From the NCBI RefSeq assembly GCF_018336975.1, contig NZ_CP025572.1, forward strand, positions 4,311,027-4,375,026: DNA of 64,000 bases. Reading direction: 5' to 3'. Within the stretch, counting starts at the first letter, position 1. Each line of letters starts with the position of its first letter. A program made the translations under genes and the position numbers. The stretch is from Marinomonas sp. CT5. GTDB lineage: Bacteria; Pseudomonadota; Gammaproteobacteria; Pseudomonadales; Marinomonadaceae. Below the pieces are notes generated by a model, which saw only the letters and a list, made by a program, of their open reading frames with translations, ran no database searches and was not told where the DNA came from. Below, in pieces: positions 45,093 to 55,631 of the stretch.

Positions 45093-47624
45093 TCAATTAT
45101 CGACTTGAAATATTTGGCTCAACTCTTTGATCGTAAAGGGTTTTGATATGAAAAGATCATCGTCTTTTAATTGATATTTTTGCTTTAATTCGTCTTTTGG
45201 CAAGCCAGACATTAGCAATATTGGCCCAGTAAAACCGAATGGTTCCGATGCAAGACTGTGGGCCAGCTCCACACCACTCACCGATCCTGCTAGGTTAACA
45301 TCTGAGACGATGGCATCCGGAACAATGGCTTTGTTCAAAGCCTTCATCACGGCTTCTGCACACTCAAAGGTTTGCACCATAAAGCCCATTTTTTCTAATT
45401 GTTCACGCATGACTCGGCATACTTCTTCGTCATCTTCCACGAGCCAAACAAGGCTAAATTCTGGCAACAAAATGCTATCTTGCTGGCTCGCTTTTTCATC
45501 CGCTCCTAGTGAACCTTCTTCCATTAGTGGATCTTGCTGTGTCATTTGCTGAGGCAAAAACAAACAAACACGAGTCCATTTGCCTTTTTCCGAAGTGACT
45601 TTAATTTCGCCACCACTTTGCTTCACAAAACCATAAATCATACTCAAGCCCAAACCACTGCCCTTGCCAACCGGCTTAGTGGTAAAGAAAGGCTCAAAAA
45701 TGCGACCAATGACGTCCTCATCAATCCCTTCGCCCGAATCTTCCACTTTAATCCGTATGGCTGGCACATCACTGTCTGGCAAGGTACATAATTTGGTTGA
45801 GAAAAATAAACGCCCGCCATTAGGCATAGCACTGGCACTGTTCAACGATAAATTTAGCAAGGCATTCTCTAACTGCGAAGGGTCGATTAAGCTCACAACA
45901 TTAGGGCATTGCAGGTCACTTTCGACAACAATATGCGAGCCCACACTGTATTCAACCAAATCCAACATGCCTTCAATCAAATCGTCGATAGCAATCGCCA
46001 CAGGAAAGAGTTGCTGACGGCGACTAAAGGCCAACAGCCTCTGCACCAAATTGCTACTTTTCTCTGACACCACCAAGGCTCGCTCTATATATCGGGCTTG
46101 ATCCTCGGTTTGTGGGCGTGAGTCTGACAGCATTTGCAGATTGCCCATAATGGCGGCCAGAAGATTATTAAAGTCATGGGCGACGCCGCCGGTCAGCTGT
46201 CCTAGCATTTCCATTTTTTGCGCTTGTCTCAGCTGGCTTTCGACACTCTTACGTTCCGTTAAATCCGTATACAAGGTCACAAAACCACCTTCCGGCATAG
46301 GCTTGGAACGAAACTCAACAATTTTGCCAGAATCAAAATGGCGCTCGAAACTTTGGAAACGCAAATGACGAGAGACGTTCACTTCTTCCATGTGAACTTG
46401 CTGATTTTCTAGGTTCAGGTTTTTATGCTGTCCTTGGTTAATCAGGTTTTGCACTTCATCAATGGGCATGCCCACCTGCAAATCATCATCCGATAAATCA
46501 AATAACTTCTGGTAACCCACATTCCAAGCAACCAAAGTTCCTTTAGCTGAAAATACACTCAACCCATCGTTCATATTATCAAAGATAGTTTCAAGCAAAC
46601 GCTTTTGCTCCGACAATTCCGCCGTCACCTCTAAACGTCTTAGGGCATCGCGGCGAAAGACTTCGAAAGTGTCTGCCAAAGTACCTATTTCATCATTACG
46701 GTGTATGCCTGTGTGTTTTGAGTCAACGCGTCCCAAAGACAGCTGCTCCATGTCATTGGTAACCACACCTAAGTCTTTTGTCATGCGTTGGCTGTATAAA
46801 TACAAGCGCGTTAAGCCCAATAACAAAAACACCGAGATACCGATAATCCAATTTTGACCTCGTGCGACAAACGAAGAAACCTCTTGCCGTTGGCGGCTTA
46901 CTTTCTTCTGCAAGCCTCCGACAAAGTCGCTCACCTGTTTACTCAACTGTTCCGATTTGGCGCGAATCGAAATCAATAGATAATTTTTGCGCTCTTGAAT
47001 CTGATTCAAGCGTCGATGCGCCTTCAGCAAATCATCGGCAATGCTCGCCACTTGCTCGTTTTGTTCTGACAGTTTTAAGCTTTCCAACATACTTTCAGGC
47101 ACCAAACTTGGTGACTCAAGTAACTGTAGCAACCAAACCAGACCTTGCTGACTGTCGACACGGGCGGCACGATCATTAGGCGGCAATTGACGAATACGAA
47201 ATTGCTGAGCCAAGCTGTCCTCACGCAAGTACAACTCTTCTCGCACCAAGGCCACCAGCTCTTCAAGGGTCTTTTGTAAATCATCCAATCGCTCGTCAAT
47301 GTCCCGCTGAAAGACAGAATCCGTCAAACTGTCTGCCACACCACGCAATTCAAGAATGCGACGATGAATGCGTTCAGATTCGGTCTGCAATTGGAAAGGA
47401 CGCCCAGAACCCGCAGTATAAGGTGCGATGGCCGCCAACTGGGCCACGCCTTCGGCTAAGGTTAGGGAAGTAGAAATTTCAGGTAGGGTTTCGGACTCAA
47501 ATTCCGATAAAGAGGCTTCACTGACACGCATAGACTGCCAGCCAATACCGACCATAAAAAATGCCACCAAGCTAATCGCTAAAATCGCCAGAGAGGCTTT
47601 TTGTCGGATACTGGTAAAACGCAT
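45093..47624 (-). CDS. Hybrid sensor histidine kinase (TorS-like input, PAS, receiver)
   Basis: The 843-residue protein has a first membrane helix (ASLAILAISLVAFFMVGIGW), a periplasmic helical-bundle sensor of about 230 residues resembling TorS, a second helix (WIIGISVFLLLGLTRLYLY), HAMP, a PAS domain, H-box GGVAHDFNNLLAAIMGN, ATPase boxes (GSGLGLSMIYGFVKQSGG) and a C-terminal receiver with the phospho-Asp in IVSDVNLAG. TorS-type sensors often need a periplasmic binding protein, so the two sugar-binding proteins nearby are candidates for co-sensors. It follows its regulator directly (no gap). Confidence 0.9.
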   Translation of the reverse strand: MRFTSIRQKASLAILAISLVAFFMVGIGWQSMRVSEASLSEFESETLPEISTSLTLAEGVAQLAAIAPYTAGSGRPFQLQTESERIHRRILELRGVADSLTDSVFQRDIDERLDDLQKTLEELVALVREELYLREDSLAQQFRIRQLPPNDRAARVDSQQGLVWLLQLLESPSLVPESMLESLKLSEQNEQVASIADDLLKAHRRLNQIQERKNYLLISIRAKSEQLSKQVSDFVGGLQKKVSRQRQEVSSFVARGQNWIIGISVFLLLGLTRLYLYSQRMTKDLGVVTNDMEQLSLGRVDSKHTGIHRNDEIGTLADTFEVFRRDALRRLEVTAELSEQKRLLETIFDNMNDGLSVFSAKGTLVAWNVGYQKLFDLSDDDLQVGMPIDEVQNLINQGQHKNLNLENQQVHMEEVNVSRHLRFQSFERHFDSGKIVEFRSKPMPEGGFVTLYTDLTERKSVESQLRQAQKMEMLGQLTGGVAHDFNNLLAAIMGNLQMLSDSRPQTEDQARYIERALVVSEKSSNLVQRLLAFSRRQQLFPVAIAIDDLIEGMLDLVEYSVGSHIVVESDLQCPNVVSLIDPSQLENALLNLSLNSASAMPNGGRLFFSTKLCTLPDSDVPAIRIKVEDSGEGIDEDVIGRIFEPFFTTKPVGKGSGLGLSMIYGFVKQSGGEIKVTSEKGKWTRVCLFLPQQMTQQDPLMEEGSLGADEKASQQDSILLPEFSLVWLVEDDEEVCRVMREQLEKMGFMVQTFECAEAVMKALNKAIVPDAIVSDVNLAGSVSGVELAHSLASEPFGFTGPILLMSGLPKDELKQKYQLKDDDLFISKPFTIKELSQIFQVDN

Positions 47625-48359
47625 CTAGTTCATCCGCACTGGGCCTTGGAAAAAGTAACCAAGTCCGCGTTGGGTCTTAATAAATTCCGGTGTTTTCGGG
47701 TTTGACTCTATTTTGCGTCTCAGTCGTAGAATTAATACATCAACCGTGCGATCAAAGACTTCCGTCTCTAAACCTCGGCTTTGTTCAATTAATTGTTCGC
47801 GAGAGAAAATACGATCAGGGTGACGAGCGAGCACTTCCAATAGAGAAAACTCTCCCAGCGTTAAGGTAACCAATTTGCCATTGGGGTCATGCAGCAAACG
47901 GGCCGTCAAATCCAGCGTCCAACTACCAAATCTGAGGCAGTCATGATCTTGATTAATCGTGTTACTTGTTACGACCGGAGCGTGATAAGAACGACGCAAC
48001 AATGCGTGAATTCGTGCCGTGAGTTCACGGAGATTGAACGGCTTCATCATGTAGTCATCGGCGGCTAACTCTAATCCTAGAATTCGATCTGTTTCATCTC
48101 CTTTGCCTGTTAACATCATGATGGGCATTACAAAGCGCTCACGCACTTCACGAGCAAGACTCAACCCATCTTCTTCACGAAGGTACAAATCCATCAGAAT
48201 CAAATCCACAGGCTCAGCTTCAAGGTGGGACCACATCTGAGTGCTGTCTTCGGCTTCCAAAACCTTGTAGCCTTTTTGTGATAAGGCATCACAAAGCAGC
48301 TGACGAATGTCTTGATCATCATCGACTAACAATAAGGTTTTTTTCTGTTGTTCTGTCAT
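47625..48359 (-). CDS. OmpR family response regulator (partner of the hybrid kinase)
   Basis: The 244-residue protein has a receiver domain (VDDDQD, phospho-Asp in LILMDLYLREEDG, Lys in MMKPFN) and a winged-helix DNA-binding domain (LTLGEFSLLEVLARHPDRIF and VDVLILRLRRKIES). It heads the two-gene operon. The frcB operon immediately downstream is the likely target. A MITE lies in its upstream region. Confidence 0.93.
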   Translation of the reverse strand: MTEQQKKTLLLVDDDQDIRQLLCDALSQKGYKVLEAEDSTQMWSHLEAEPVDLILMDLYLREEDGLSLAREVRERFVMPIMMLTGKGDETDRILGLELAADDYMMKPFNLRELTARIHALLRRSYHAPVVTSNTINQDHDCLRFGSWTLDLTARLLHDPNGKLVTLTLGEFSLLEVLARHPDRIFSREQLIEQSRGLETEVFDRTVDVLILRLRRKIESNPKTPEFIKTQRGLGYFFQGPVRMN

Positions 48360-48405
48360 TGTCTGAGCTGGAATCCATTATCGTTGTTATTAGGCGCACG
48401 CCAAG

Positions 48406-48667
48406 GGAAGGTGCGAATAAGTCTACTAAGCCTCAGTCTTTCAGAGAAATCGTCAAATAAGGCGCGACTCTGAAGGAATGTAGGTACCTTTCAAAGAGTC
48501 GCAACGACATGTGGCGTTTTCTCTGAAAGACCCGCAGGGCATGGCCTAAAAGCCTGTATTCTTTGTTGAGCACCTCGAAAATAGAACCACTATTCACATT
48601 CGCTACTCGCCTCGAATAACAGGCTTTTATCCACATGCTGAGACAAGAGGACTTGTTCGCACCTTCC
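48406..48667. mobile_element. IS5-type MITE (262 bp)
   Basis: The ends are GGAAGGTGCGAATAAG (48406-48421) and, inverted, GGAAGGTGCGAACAAG (48652-48667), the two terminal repeats I recall for IS5. The flanks CAAG and CTAG are near copies of the 4-bp YTAR target duplication. No transposase is present. The interior folds into two arms: a 14-bp perfect stem (48436-48449 with 48518-48531), a nested 8-bp stem (48464-48471 with 48495-48502), and an 11-bp stem (48547-48557 with 48619-48629). It is therefore a palindromic, non-autonomous element between the regulator and the ferredoxin genes. Family identity is from memory of the ends. Confidence 0.8.
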
Positions 48668-48743
48668 CTAGAGAAGCGGCTATTATTGCGCTATTAATAT
48701 CATGTTAAAGTTAATAGACAATTAACAAAAGGAAAAGCTTCTT

Positions 48744-49049
48744 GTGACGTCGAAACTCATTCAGCTGACTTTCTTAGATCCTGAGCAATCCATTCAAGCC
48801 GAACCGGAAGAAACCATCATGTCGGCTCTGAAATCCGCAGGCGTTCCAATTAAACAAGCCTGTACCAATGGCGTCTGTGGCGTTTGCCTCACCCCTTTGT
48901 TATCCGGTGAAATTGATTACGCTCAACGACTGCCCCACGGTTTAAACGATAAAGAAAAACAAAATGGCTATTTCCTTCCCTGCATTGCGACATGCAAAAC
49001 CGATATCGCCATCGACCAGCCTAAAGTCTTGCCGAAATTAAAGACATAG
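48744..49049 (+). CDS. 2Fe-2S plant-type ferredoxin
   Basis: The 101-residue protein has the ligand pattern CTNGVCGVC followed by a fourth cysteine (CIATC region), typical of plant-type [2Fe-2S] ferredoxins. The start is GTG, with AGGA 9 nt upstream. It likely donates electrons to an oxygenase or reductase encoded elsewhere. It stands alone; the MITE 77 bp upstream may affect its promoter. Confidence 0.9.
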   Translation: MTSKLIQLTFLDPEQSIQAEPEETIMSALKSAGVPIKQACTNGVCGVCLTPLLSGEIDYAQRLPHGLNDKEKQNGYFLPCIATCKTDIAIDQPKVLPKLKT

Positions 49050-49065
49050 CACTCGCAGATACCAG

Positions 49066-49108
49066 ACAAAAAAAACGCCTTACAAAAAAGGCGCTAACTC
49101 TAGGCGTT
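49066..49108 (-). terminator. Terminator between ferredoxin and chemoreceptor genes
   Basis: AACGCCT (49074-49080) pairs with AGGCGTT (49102-49108). On the minus strand the stem is followed by TTTTTT, so it serves the chemoreceptor. An inner stem (GCCTT/AAGGC) may serve the plus-strand ferredoxin gene. Confidence 0.65.
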
Positions 49109-49144
49109 AAAAGGACACGCCTGCTGTGCAATATCTCTTACTGG

Positions 49145-51121
49145 TCACGCAGTCTTAAATTGGCTGACTAACTCACTCTGACGGATGGCAAGATTGCTCA
49201 TTGTTTGACTGTTTTCCTGTCCCTGAATCGCATCTAACATCGCTGTCTCTGAGCTTTCTGACATTTCATGTATGCTTTGGTTAATCTCCTGGGCAACCTG
49301 AGATTGTTGATCCGCGGTAGTAGCAATTTGCATACTCAGACTGCGAATTTCCGCCATAAACTCACGTAACTCTATCAGTGACTTACCCACACTTTCTGCT
49401 TCAATCATGCTGTCCCGAGCACTGTCGCAGCAGCGTTTTGTTGTCACAACCGTTTCCCCTACACCGCTTTGCAGATCATTGATCACATTTTGAATTTCTT
49501 CCGTGGATTCATGAGTTCTGGTTGCTAATGTACGTACTTCATCGGCCACCACAGCAAAACCTCGTCCTTGCTCGCCGGCACGGGCCGCTTCTATTGCAGC
49601 ATTCAAAGCAAGCAAATTGGTTTGCTCGGCAATCCCTTGAATAACTTCAAGGATCTGGCCAATGTTTTGAGAATAGCGATCAACTTGATTAACAATTTTA
49701 GAAGACGCTTCTAATTGTTCTACCAATAAAGTCACTTTATCTATATTGGTTTTCATACGCTCTAAACTCTGATTGGCGCTGTCATCTACTTCACGGACTT
49801 TGTTCAACGTCACATCGGCATTTTGTGCTACCTCATTTACCGTTGCGGACATTTCATCCATTGCCGACGCAACCGAGGTCATCTTGTCATGCTGCGCTTG
49901 CATGATTCGTTGTGTCGAACCTGATGAAAGGTGGACGCTTTCTGCAGATTCGACGACTTGAGTCGATGCCTGATTAATCTGCTGCATAACAGAGCTAAGC
50001 TTTTCAACCAGCATATTGATCCAGTTAGACACCTGACCGAACTCATCTTTTGTACTAATGGCTAAGCGCTGAGTTAAATCCCCTTTCGCAATTAAATCGA
50101 GAATCGCTAAGATTTTCGCCAATGGTTTACGGATACTACGACTCACCCAGATAGCGATGATTAAAGCGACAATGACAGAAATCGCCATAATGAAAAATGT
50201 CATATATTTAGCCTGTGTCGAAGCTTTCAAAGCATCAATCTTGGCGTTATCTCGTAATTGCCCGACCACACTAACCAATTCATTTAATTGTGTTTGTACT
50301 GAAACCAAACGGTCGAATAAGTTAGATGCTGCGGTCTCAGATGAAGCCTTTAAAAGACTTAATTCCAGATACTCTACTACAACTTGATCTTTTTCCTGTA
50401 CGGCTTGTTGGATGCTTTTAATTTGCTCAGTAATAAATTCATCGCCCAACTGAGACAAGGCTTTATCGACGGGTGGAAATGTTTTAGACATTTCACTTTG
50501 TATTTCTTTTAACGCATCAATGTCTGCGGTATCAAAATAATCTCGAATAAGGCGCTTCAAACTCTCTATTTGCGTTTGCACTAAGCTCACCGAAAACGCC
50601 TGTTGATCATTCTTCGGATAACGAGCTATTGCTTCTAAATCTTCTGATAACAGAACAAGGTCATCTTTTAAATCTAACTTTTTACTGACCAACGCTTTTT
50701 GCAATGCCACTTGGCGACTGTGCTCTGCAATCGCACGATGCGCAACACCAGAAAGTGTCTGATACTCATTAATAATAGAATCGAGCACAGATTCAATATT
50801 AGGGTAATCAACCACCTTTGCTTTAAAAGAGTCAGTTTGCTCAGACAAAGACTTTTCTTCTTCTAAAAATTTCGTTGATGCGGCCTCTAGTGCGGAATCA
50901 CTCGACGCAATCAAATGCTGTAAAACTGCACTGCTCATTTGTGCTGTCGTTGCACTCAGCGCATTACTACGATCAGAAATATCGGCTATTTTACCTGTGA
51001 CGGTTTCAATTTTTTGCTGAACACGGTTTAACCCTGTTACACCCGCGGCCGCCACAATAAACATCAGCACCAGTAACAGAATGAAGCCAAGCAAAACACG
51101 TTGAATTACTGAAATTGACAT
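49145..51121 (-). CDS. Methyl-accepting chemotaxis protein (658 aa)
   Basis: Membrane helix 1 is near residues 9-31 and a second helix near 315-338 ([18 protein letters not shown]). The periplasmic part of about 280 residues is mainly helical, like a helical-bundle sensor. HAMP follows ([20 protein letters not shown]), then the signalling hairpin with [20 protein letters not shown] and GRGFAVV. The ligand is unknown. No CheA-binding tail pentapeptide is present. It is a single gene with a terminator. Confidence 0.93.
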   Translation of the reverse strand: MSISVIQRVLLGFILLLVLMFIVAAAGVTGLNRVQQKIETVTGKIADISDRSNALSATTAQMSSAVLQHLIASSDSALEAASTKFLEEEKSLSEQTDSFKAKVVDYPNIESVLDSIINEYQTLSGVAHRAIAEHSRQVALQKALVSKKLDLKDDLVLLSEDLEAIARYPKNDQQAFSVSLVQTQIESLKRLIRDYFDTADIDALKEIQSEMSKTFPPVDKALSQLGDEFITEQIKSIQQAVQEKDQVVVEYLELSLLKASSETAASNLFDRLVSVQTQLNELVSVVGQLRDNAKIDALKASTQAKYMTFFIMAISVIVALIIAIWVSRSIRKPLAKILAILDLIAKGDLTQRLAISTKDEFGQVSNWINMLVEKLSSVMQQINQASTQVVESAESVHLSSGSTQRIMQAQHDKMTSVASAMDEMSATVNEVAQNADVTLNKVREVDDSANQSLERMKTNIDKVTLLVEQLEASSKIVNQVDRYSQNIGQILEVIQGIAEQTNLLALNAAIEAARAGEQGRGFAVVADEVRTLATRTHESTEEIQNVINDLQSGVGETVVTTKRCCDSARDSMIEAESVGKSLIELREFMAEIRSLSMQIATTADQQSQVAQEINQSIHEMSESSETAMLDAIQGQENSQTMSNLAIRQSELVSQFKTA

Positions 51122-51244
51122 TTCTTAATCCCCTTACGTTTAGAATATACCAGTCGATTTTTCAAACTCACTGGCGCTAATTACCACGACCATTTATTGA
51201 TTCTTTTCAACCGAAGCAAAATGCAGGCTTTTCTGTTGGAAATA

Positions 51245-52969
51245 CTATTTAGGACACTCTTGAAAGACCTTCTTAGGGCACTGTTTACATACACTAAGAG
51301 GAATACTTTTCACCATGTCCGATATGGCGATTTGCGTTGAAAGTTTTAATACACCATTTTCTAAACGCTCGATCAGTTGTTGGTCCGTTAATTCATCCTG
51401 CACTATGCCTTTTAACGAACTAAAGAATACGGCTCCACCTTGCTGGTGAATCCTATCAATCTCATCAACCAAGGTATGCTGTCCTGAAACATCGATAAAA
51501 TTAACGCCTTTAAAGATCAGAATAAGCCGCTTACTCCCTGAGTTAAGCAACTGCCGAATAGATCCTTTTAATGATTCAGATGCCCCGTAAAAAATAGATC
51601 CATCTACGCGTGCTATTTTTATTTCTGGGCACTCAGGTAATTGATATCGCTCAACATTACGAATTTGGCGCACATCATCATCCAACAACCTTGGTGCAAC
51701 CACGGTCACTTTTGGTCTTGCTGTCCTAGCTAAATAAAACACCAGCGATGCAGCAATGCCTAAGTAAATGGCATACTCCAGAGGGATCAAAAGAGTGCCA
51801 AAGAAAGTACATAAAAATGGGATGGACTCTTCTTTTGGCGACAACAGGTTGCTTTTCACTTTTTGCCAATCAAACAAATTCCACGCTATCACCAAGATAC
51901 TACCCGCCATCACAGGAACAGGAATGAGCTGTGTGGCTTGTGGTATAAACAACATCACCAACAACACAATAAATGCCGACACCACAATAGAAAAAGCGCT
52001 CTTCGCACCAGCATCATAGTTCCCCCCAGAGCGGGTAAACGAGCCTGAACTGGGATAGCATTGAAAAAAGGATCCGATAACATTGGACAGGCCTTGGCCA
52101 AAAAATTCTTTATTGCCATCAATCGACTGCTTTGATCGCATCGCAATGGAACGAGCAATAGAAACCGCTTCTATTGCGCCAAGTATGGCAATAGACAACG
52201 CACCTGAGCTGAGTGCAATAATGGAATCAAGACGAAAGTCTGGCACCTTAAAAGCAGGCAAAGCATCCGGTAAAGCGCGAATCATGCTGACCTGATCCGC
52301 CGAGGCAAATAGCCAATGACAGCTCATTGCACCAAGAATCATACTGGCTAACAAATAGGGGATGGCTTTAAACCAAGACTTAATCACGATGGCACTGACT
52401 ACAGTAATAAGGCCAATCCAAATGGATTGAAGTTCAATGCTTGGAAGGCCGAGAATTAACTCTTGAAAGTACCCTAAAAAGCTCGATGCTTGGTTGGCCG
52501 GTAACCCTAAAAAATTACTCAATTGACTCATAGCAATCAAAACCGCCGCGCCAGAAGTAAAGCCTTGCACCACCGAATGGGAAATAAAGTTCACTAAAAA
52601 GCCAAAGCGGAATACATAAAAGAGCAGCTGAAAAAAACCCACTAAAAAAGACAGCAAAAACATCAAAGACAAATAGTGACTTTGCATGCCATCTGCCAAG
52701 CCACCAATCACCACAGCACAAACAATCGACAACGCGGCTGTTGGGCCAGAAACCATATGCTGAGAAGAGCCAAAAAGTGCAGCAATAACCGCCGAAAATA
52801 TAGCAGTGTACAAACCAAATTCCGGTGGCAATCCGGCAATCATCGCATAAGCGATGCCTTGAGGAATCACTAAAATCGCGCCTGTCATTCCTGCAATAAC
52901 ATCGGCTTTGATTGAGTTTAAAGACCAGAGCTCTTTCGTGTAAAATGCAGAAAAGCTATTTTTACTCAT
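51245..52969 (-). CDS. SulP family anion transporter with STAS domain
   Basis: The 574-residue protein has the SulP core: VIPQGIAYAMIAGLPPEFGLYTA near residue 38, SGPTAALSIV near 74 and about 12-14 helices, then a STAS domain (about 440-550, with VNFIDVSGQHTLVDEI). It probably carries sulfate, bicarbonate or another anion with a counter-ion. The C-terminal tail after the STAS domain has three cysteines (VCKQCPKKVFQEC), unusual for the family and possibly metal- or redox-binding. No partner gene is obvious. Confidence 0.9.
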   Translation of the reverse strand: MSKNSFSAFYTKELWSLNSIKADVIAGMTGAILVIPQGIAYAMIAGLPPEFGLYTAIFSAVIAALFGSSQHMVSGPTAALSIVCAVVIGGLADGMQSHYLSLMFLLSFLVGFFQLLFYVFRFGFLVNFISHSVVQGFTSGAAVLIAMSQLSNFLGLPANQASSFLGYFQELILGLPSIELQSIWIGLITVVSAIVIKSWFKAIPYLLASMILGAMSCHWLFASADQVSMIRALPDALPAFKVPDFRLDSIIALSSGALSIAILGAIEAVSIARSIAMRSKQSIDGNKEFFGQGLSNVIGSFFQCYPSSGSFTRSGGNYDAGAKSAFSIVVSAFIVLLVMLFIPQATQLIPVPVMAGSILVIAWNLFDWQKVKSNLLSPKEESIPFLCTFFGTLLIPLEYAIYLGIAASLVFYLARTARPKVTVVAPRLLDDDVRQIRNVERYQLPECPEIKIARVDGSIFYGASESLKGSIRQLLNSGSKRLILIFKGVNFIDVSGQHTLVDEIDRIHQQGGAVFFSSLKGIVQDELTDQQLIERLENGVLKLSTQIAISDMVKSIPLSVCKQCPKKVFQECPK

Positions 52970-53040
52970 AATGCTTCATTACTTTTTTGAATAAAAAAGA
53001 GGCAACGCGAAGTTGCCCCAAAAAGCCTTCAGGGAGGAGG

Positions 53041-55611
53041 CTATAAAGCGTTCGATTTACGTCGCCGCTGCAGCACAATCACGCCACAGAACAACAGTAA
53101 ACTCGGAATATATACAAACAGTTTTGAGGGTTGATCATTTGAGACATCAATACCTTTGATAACTTGGAAGGCCTCGAACCCAGCCTCATATGCATCACTA
53201 CCAATGTCCACACTATCGACTTCTACCGCACTGTCCGTGATGTATAAGTTCAAACCCGCGTGTTCAAAAATCGTGTTGATGTTGCCCGACTCTCGAGCGA
53301 TCAACATATGGGTTGAATTAGCAGGTTTGCCAGAATAGTCCTCTTCGGTAACATGGATACGAAGAGGTGCACCACTCTGTATCATATTCCCCTGTTCGAT
53401 GAAGTCAGACATGGCAACATAGTGATGTGACTCAACCACTTTATCGATCCAAAATCCTGGACGGAAAATACTAAATGCGATCAGTAGTAATAACGCACTT
53501 TCCCACCATTTACTCTTCACAATTAGGTAGCCCTGTGTTGCGGCAGTAAAGATCAGCATCGCCAAGGTCGCAATCACAAAGATAAAGATCCCCTGTGCAA
53601 CACCGACATTAATCAGCAACAAATCCGAATTAAAGATAAACAAGAAAGGTAACAAGGCGGTTCGTAATGCGTATTTAAAAGCAATAATCCCGGTTCCTAT
53701 TGGCTTACCACCGGATACAGCTGCCGCCGCAAACGAGGCCAAGCCGACAGGGGGCGTCACATCAGCCATCAGTCCAAAATAAAACACAAACAAATGAACC
53801 GCGATCAATGGCACAACTAAGCCATTAGAAGCCCCCACTTCGACAATAACATTGGCCATTAACGAGGAAACAACAATGTAGTTTGCCGTCGTAGGTAATC
53901 CCATCCCTAAGATCATGCAAAGGATCGCCACCAAAACCAGCATCAAGGTAATATTACCGAACGACAGGGCTTCAACCACATCGGCCAACACTGCACCTAC
54001 ACTGGTCTGAGAAACAACACCAACAATGACGCCCGCTGTTGCCGTCGCAATAGAAATACTGGCCATATTTCTAGAACCCGACACCATACCATCAAATAAA
54101 TCTTTGACGCCTTGGAATACTTTGACATCGGTTTCTTTACGGAATACCCCTTCAAGGTACGGCTTCGTCAGGATCATAAATATGGTTAATAATGCCGCCC
54201 AGAAAGCGCTTAACCCAGGGCTCAAACGCTCAATCATCAGGCACCAAACCAAAACCACCACAGGTAACAAATAATAAATACCTGACTGAAAGATAACCCC
54301 AGGAGAAGGCAGTTCGGATAAATCCTGATCCGTTGAATCATCTAACTTCGGACTCTGTGAGCCGAGATACAACAAGCCAACGTAACCCAAAATAACGAGA
54401 GCCGAGATAATAAAGATAGAGTCGTCGCCGGCTAGTTGCTTGATCCACCCCAGTCCGAAATAGACGACGGCACTGATCACGCAAATCGCTAAAAAGCCAA
54501 ACAAAAAAGACGACAATTTACGGATAAAGCTCACGTTAGAGCTTTTACGAGGTAGCCCCTGCATGTTCGCTTTTAAAGCTTCGAGATGAACGATATAAAC
54601 CAAGCCGATGTATGAAATCAAAGCAGGTAAAAAGGCATGTTTGATCACATCTAAATAACTAATACCAACATATTCCACCATCAGAAACGCAGCGGCGCCC
54701 ATCACTGGCGGCATGATTTGCCCGTTCACGGAAGAAGCCACTTCAACGGCACCCGCTTTTTCAGCAGAAAAGCCCACTTTCTTCATCATTGGAATCGTAA
54801 AGGTTCCGGTTGTCACCACGTTGGCAATTGAAGAGCCAGAAATCAATCCGGTTAAACCAGAAGCGACAACGGCGGCTTTCGCTGGACCACCGCGAAAATG
54901 CCCAAGGCAAGAAAAGGCAAGCTGAATAAAGTAGTTACCAGCGCCCGCTTTATCGAGCAACGCACCAAATAAAACGAATAAGAAGACAAAATCAGTTGAA
55001 ACGCCTAGGGCAATACCAAATACACCTTCTGTTGTAATCCATTGATGATTAACCACCTCATATAAGTTGAAACCTTTATGAGCAATCATCTCTGGCATGT
55101 AATTACCAAAGAAGTTGTATAACAAGAAAATCGTAGCAATCAGAGGTAAGGTAATCCCCAAACTACGTCGTGCGGCTTCAAATAACAGTGGAATGCCAAT
55201 ACATGCCACAATAACGTCTTGCAAAATAGGCGCGCCTACTCGTGTTGCAATACTGTTATATTCAACTAAATAATAAGAGGTACAAAGGCTAGCGAGAATG
55301 GCAATACACCAATCTGTCGCCGGAATCCTATCTATTGGCGATTTACTGCCAAACGGAAAGCTTAGAAATACAAGAAAGATCGCAAACGATAAATGAATAG
55401 AACGCGCTTGGTTACTATTCCAACGCAACAGATCTGTTTCAAGTAAATAAGGAAATGGGGAAGCAATCCAGAGCTGAAAAAGAGCCCATACAAAGGCAAC
55501 AACTAAAATTATTTTTAACTGAAACCCTTTAGGCTTTCGGCCACCCATGTCGTTTGATGAAACTAGCTCATCCAAATCAGTCGAGCTACCGCTCTCCTTA
55601 TATTGATTCAT
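53041..55611 (-). CDS. TRAP permease, fused 4TM/12TM with C-terminal DUF3394-like region
   Basis: The 856-residue membrane protein has the fused TRAP layout. The DctM part shows GSSIANVVTTGTFTIPMMKK, NGQIMPPVMGAAAFLMVEYV, LGMGLPTTANYIVV and VTPPVGLASFAA. The last 150-200 residues form an extra domain ending in a helix (YIPSLLLFCGVIVL) and RRRKSNAL, resembling the DUF3394 extension. It works with the TAXI binding protein upstream; a strong hairpin (55632-55667) lies between the genes. Substrate unknown. Confidence 0.92.
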   Translation of the reverse strand: MNQYKESGSSTDLDELVSSNDMGGRKPKGFQLKIILVVAFVWALFQLWIASPFPYLLETDLLRWNSNQARSIHLSFAIFLVFLSFPFGSKSPIDRIPATDWCIAILASLCTSYYLVEYNSIATRVGAPILQDVIVACIGIPLLFEAARRSLGITLPLIATIFLLYNFFGNYMPEMIAHKGFNLYEVVNHQWITTEGVFGIALGVSTDFVFLFVLFGALLDKAGAGNYFIQLAFSCLGHFRGGPAKAAVVASGLTGLISGSSIANVVTTGTFTIPMMKKVGFSAEKAGAVEVASSVNGQIMPPVMGAAAFLMVEYVGISYLDVIKHAFLPALISYIGLVYIVHLEALKANMQGLPRKSSNVSFIRKLSSFLFGFLAICVISAVVYFGLGWIKQLAGDDSIFIISALVILGYVGLLYLGSQSPKLDDSTDQDLSELPSPGVIFQSGIYYLLPVVVLVWCLMIERLSPGLSAFWAALLTIFMILTKPYLEGVFRKETDVKVFQGVKDLFDGMVSGSRNMASISIATATAGVIVGVVSQTSVGAVLADVVEALSFGNITLMLVLVAILCMILGMGLPTTANYIVVSSLMANVIVEVGASNGLVVPLIAVHLFVFYFGLMADVTPPVGLASFAAAAVSGGKPIGTGIIAFKYALRTALLPFLFIFNSDLLLINVGVAQGIFIFVIATLAMLIFTAATQGYLIVKSKWWESALLLLIAFSIFRPGFWIDKVVESHHYVAMSDFIEQGNMIQSGAPLRIHVTEEDYSGKPANSTHMLIARESGNINTIFEHAGLNLYITDSAVEVDSVDIGSDAYEAGFEAFQVIKGIDVSNDQPSKLFVYIPSLLLFCGVIVLQRRRKSNAL

Positions 55612-55631
55612 ACTACAGCCTCAGGAGAATA

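Noticed and set aside
48433..48636. 67-aa open frame inside the MITE on the minus strand
   Set aside because: It lies within the palindromic arms, has no ribosome site and no resemblance to an IS5 transposase.
48404..48669. Large structured RNA gene (multi-branched fold)
   Set aside because: The outer 20-bp stem is explained by IS5-type terminal repeats with a near target duplication, so a MITE is the simpler reading; a transcript remains possible.
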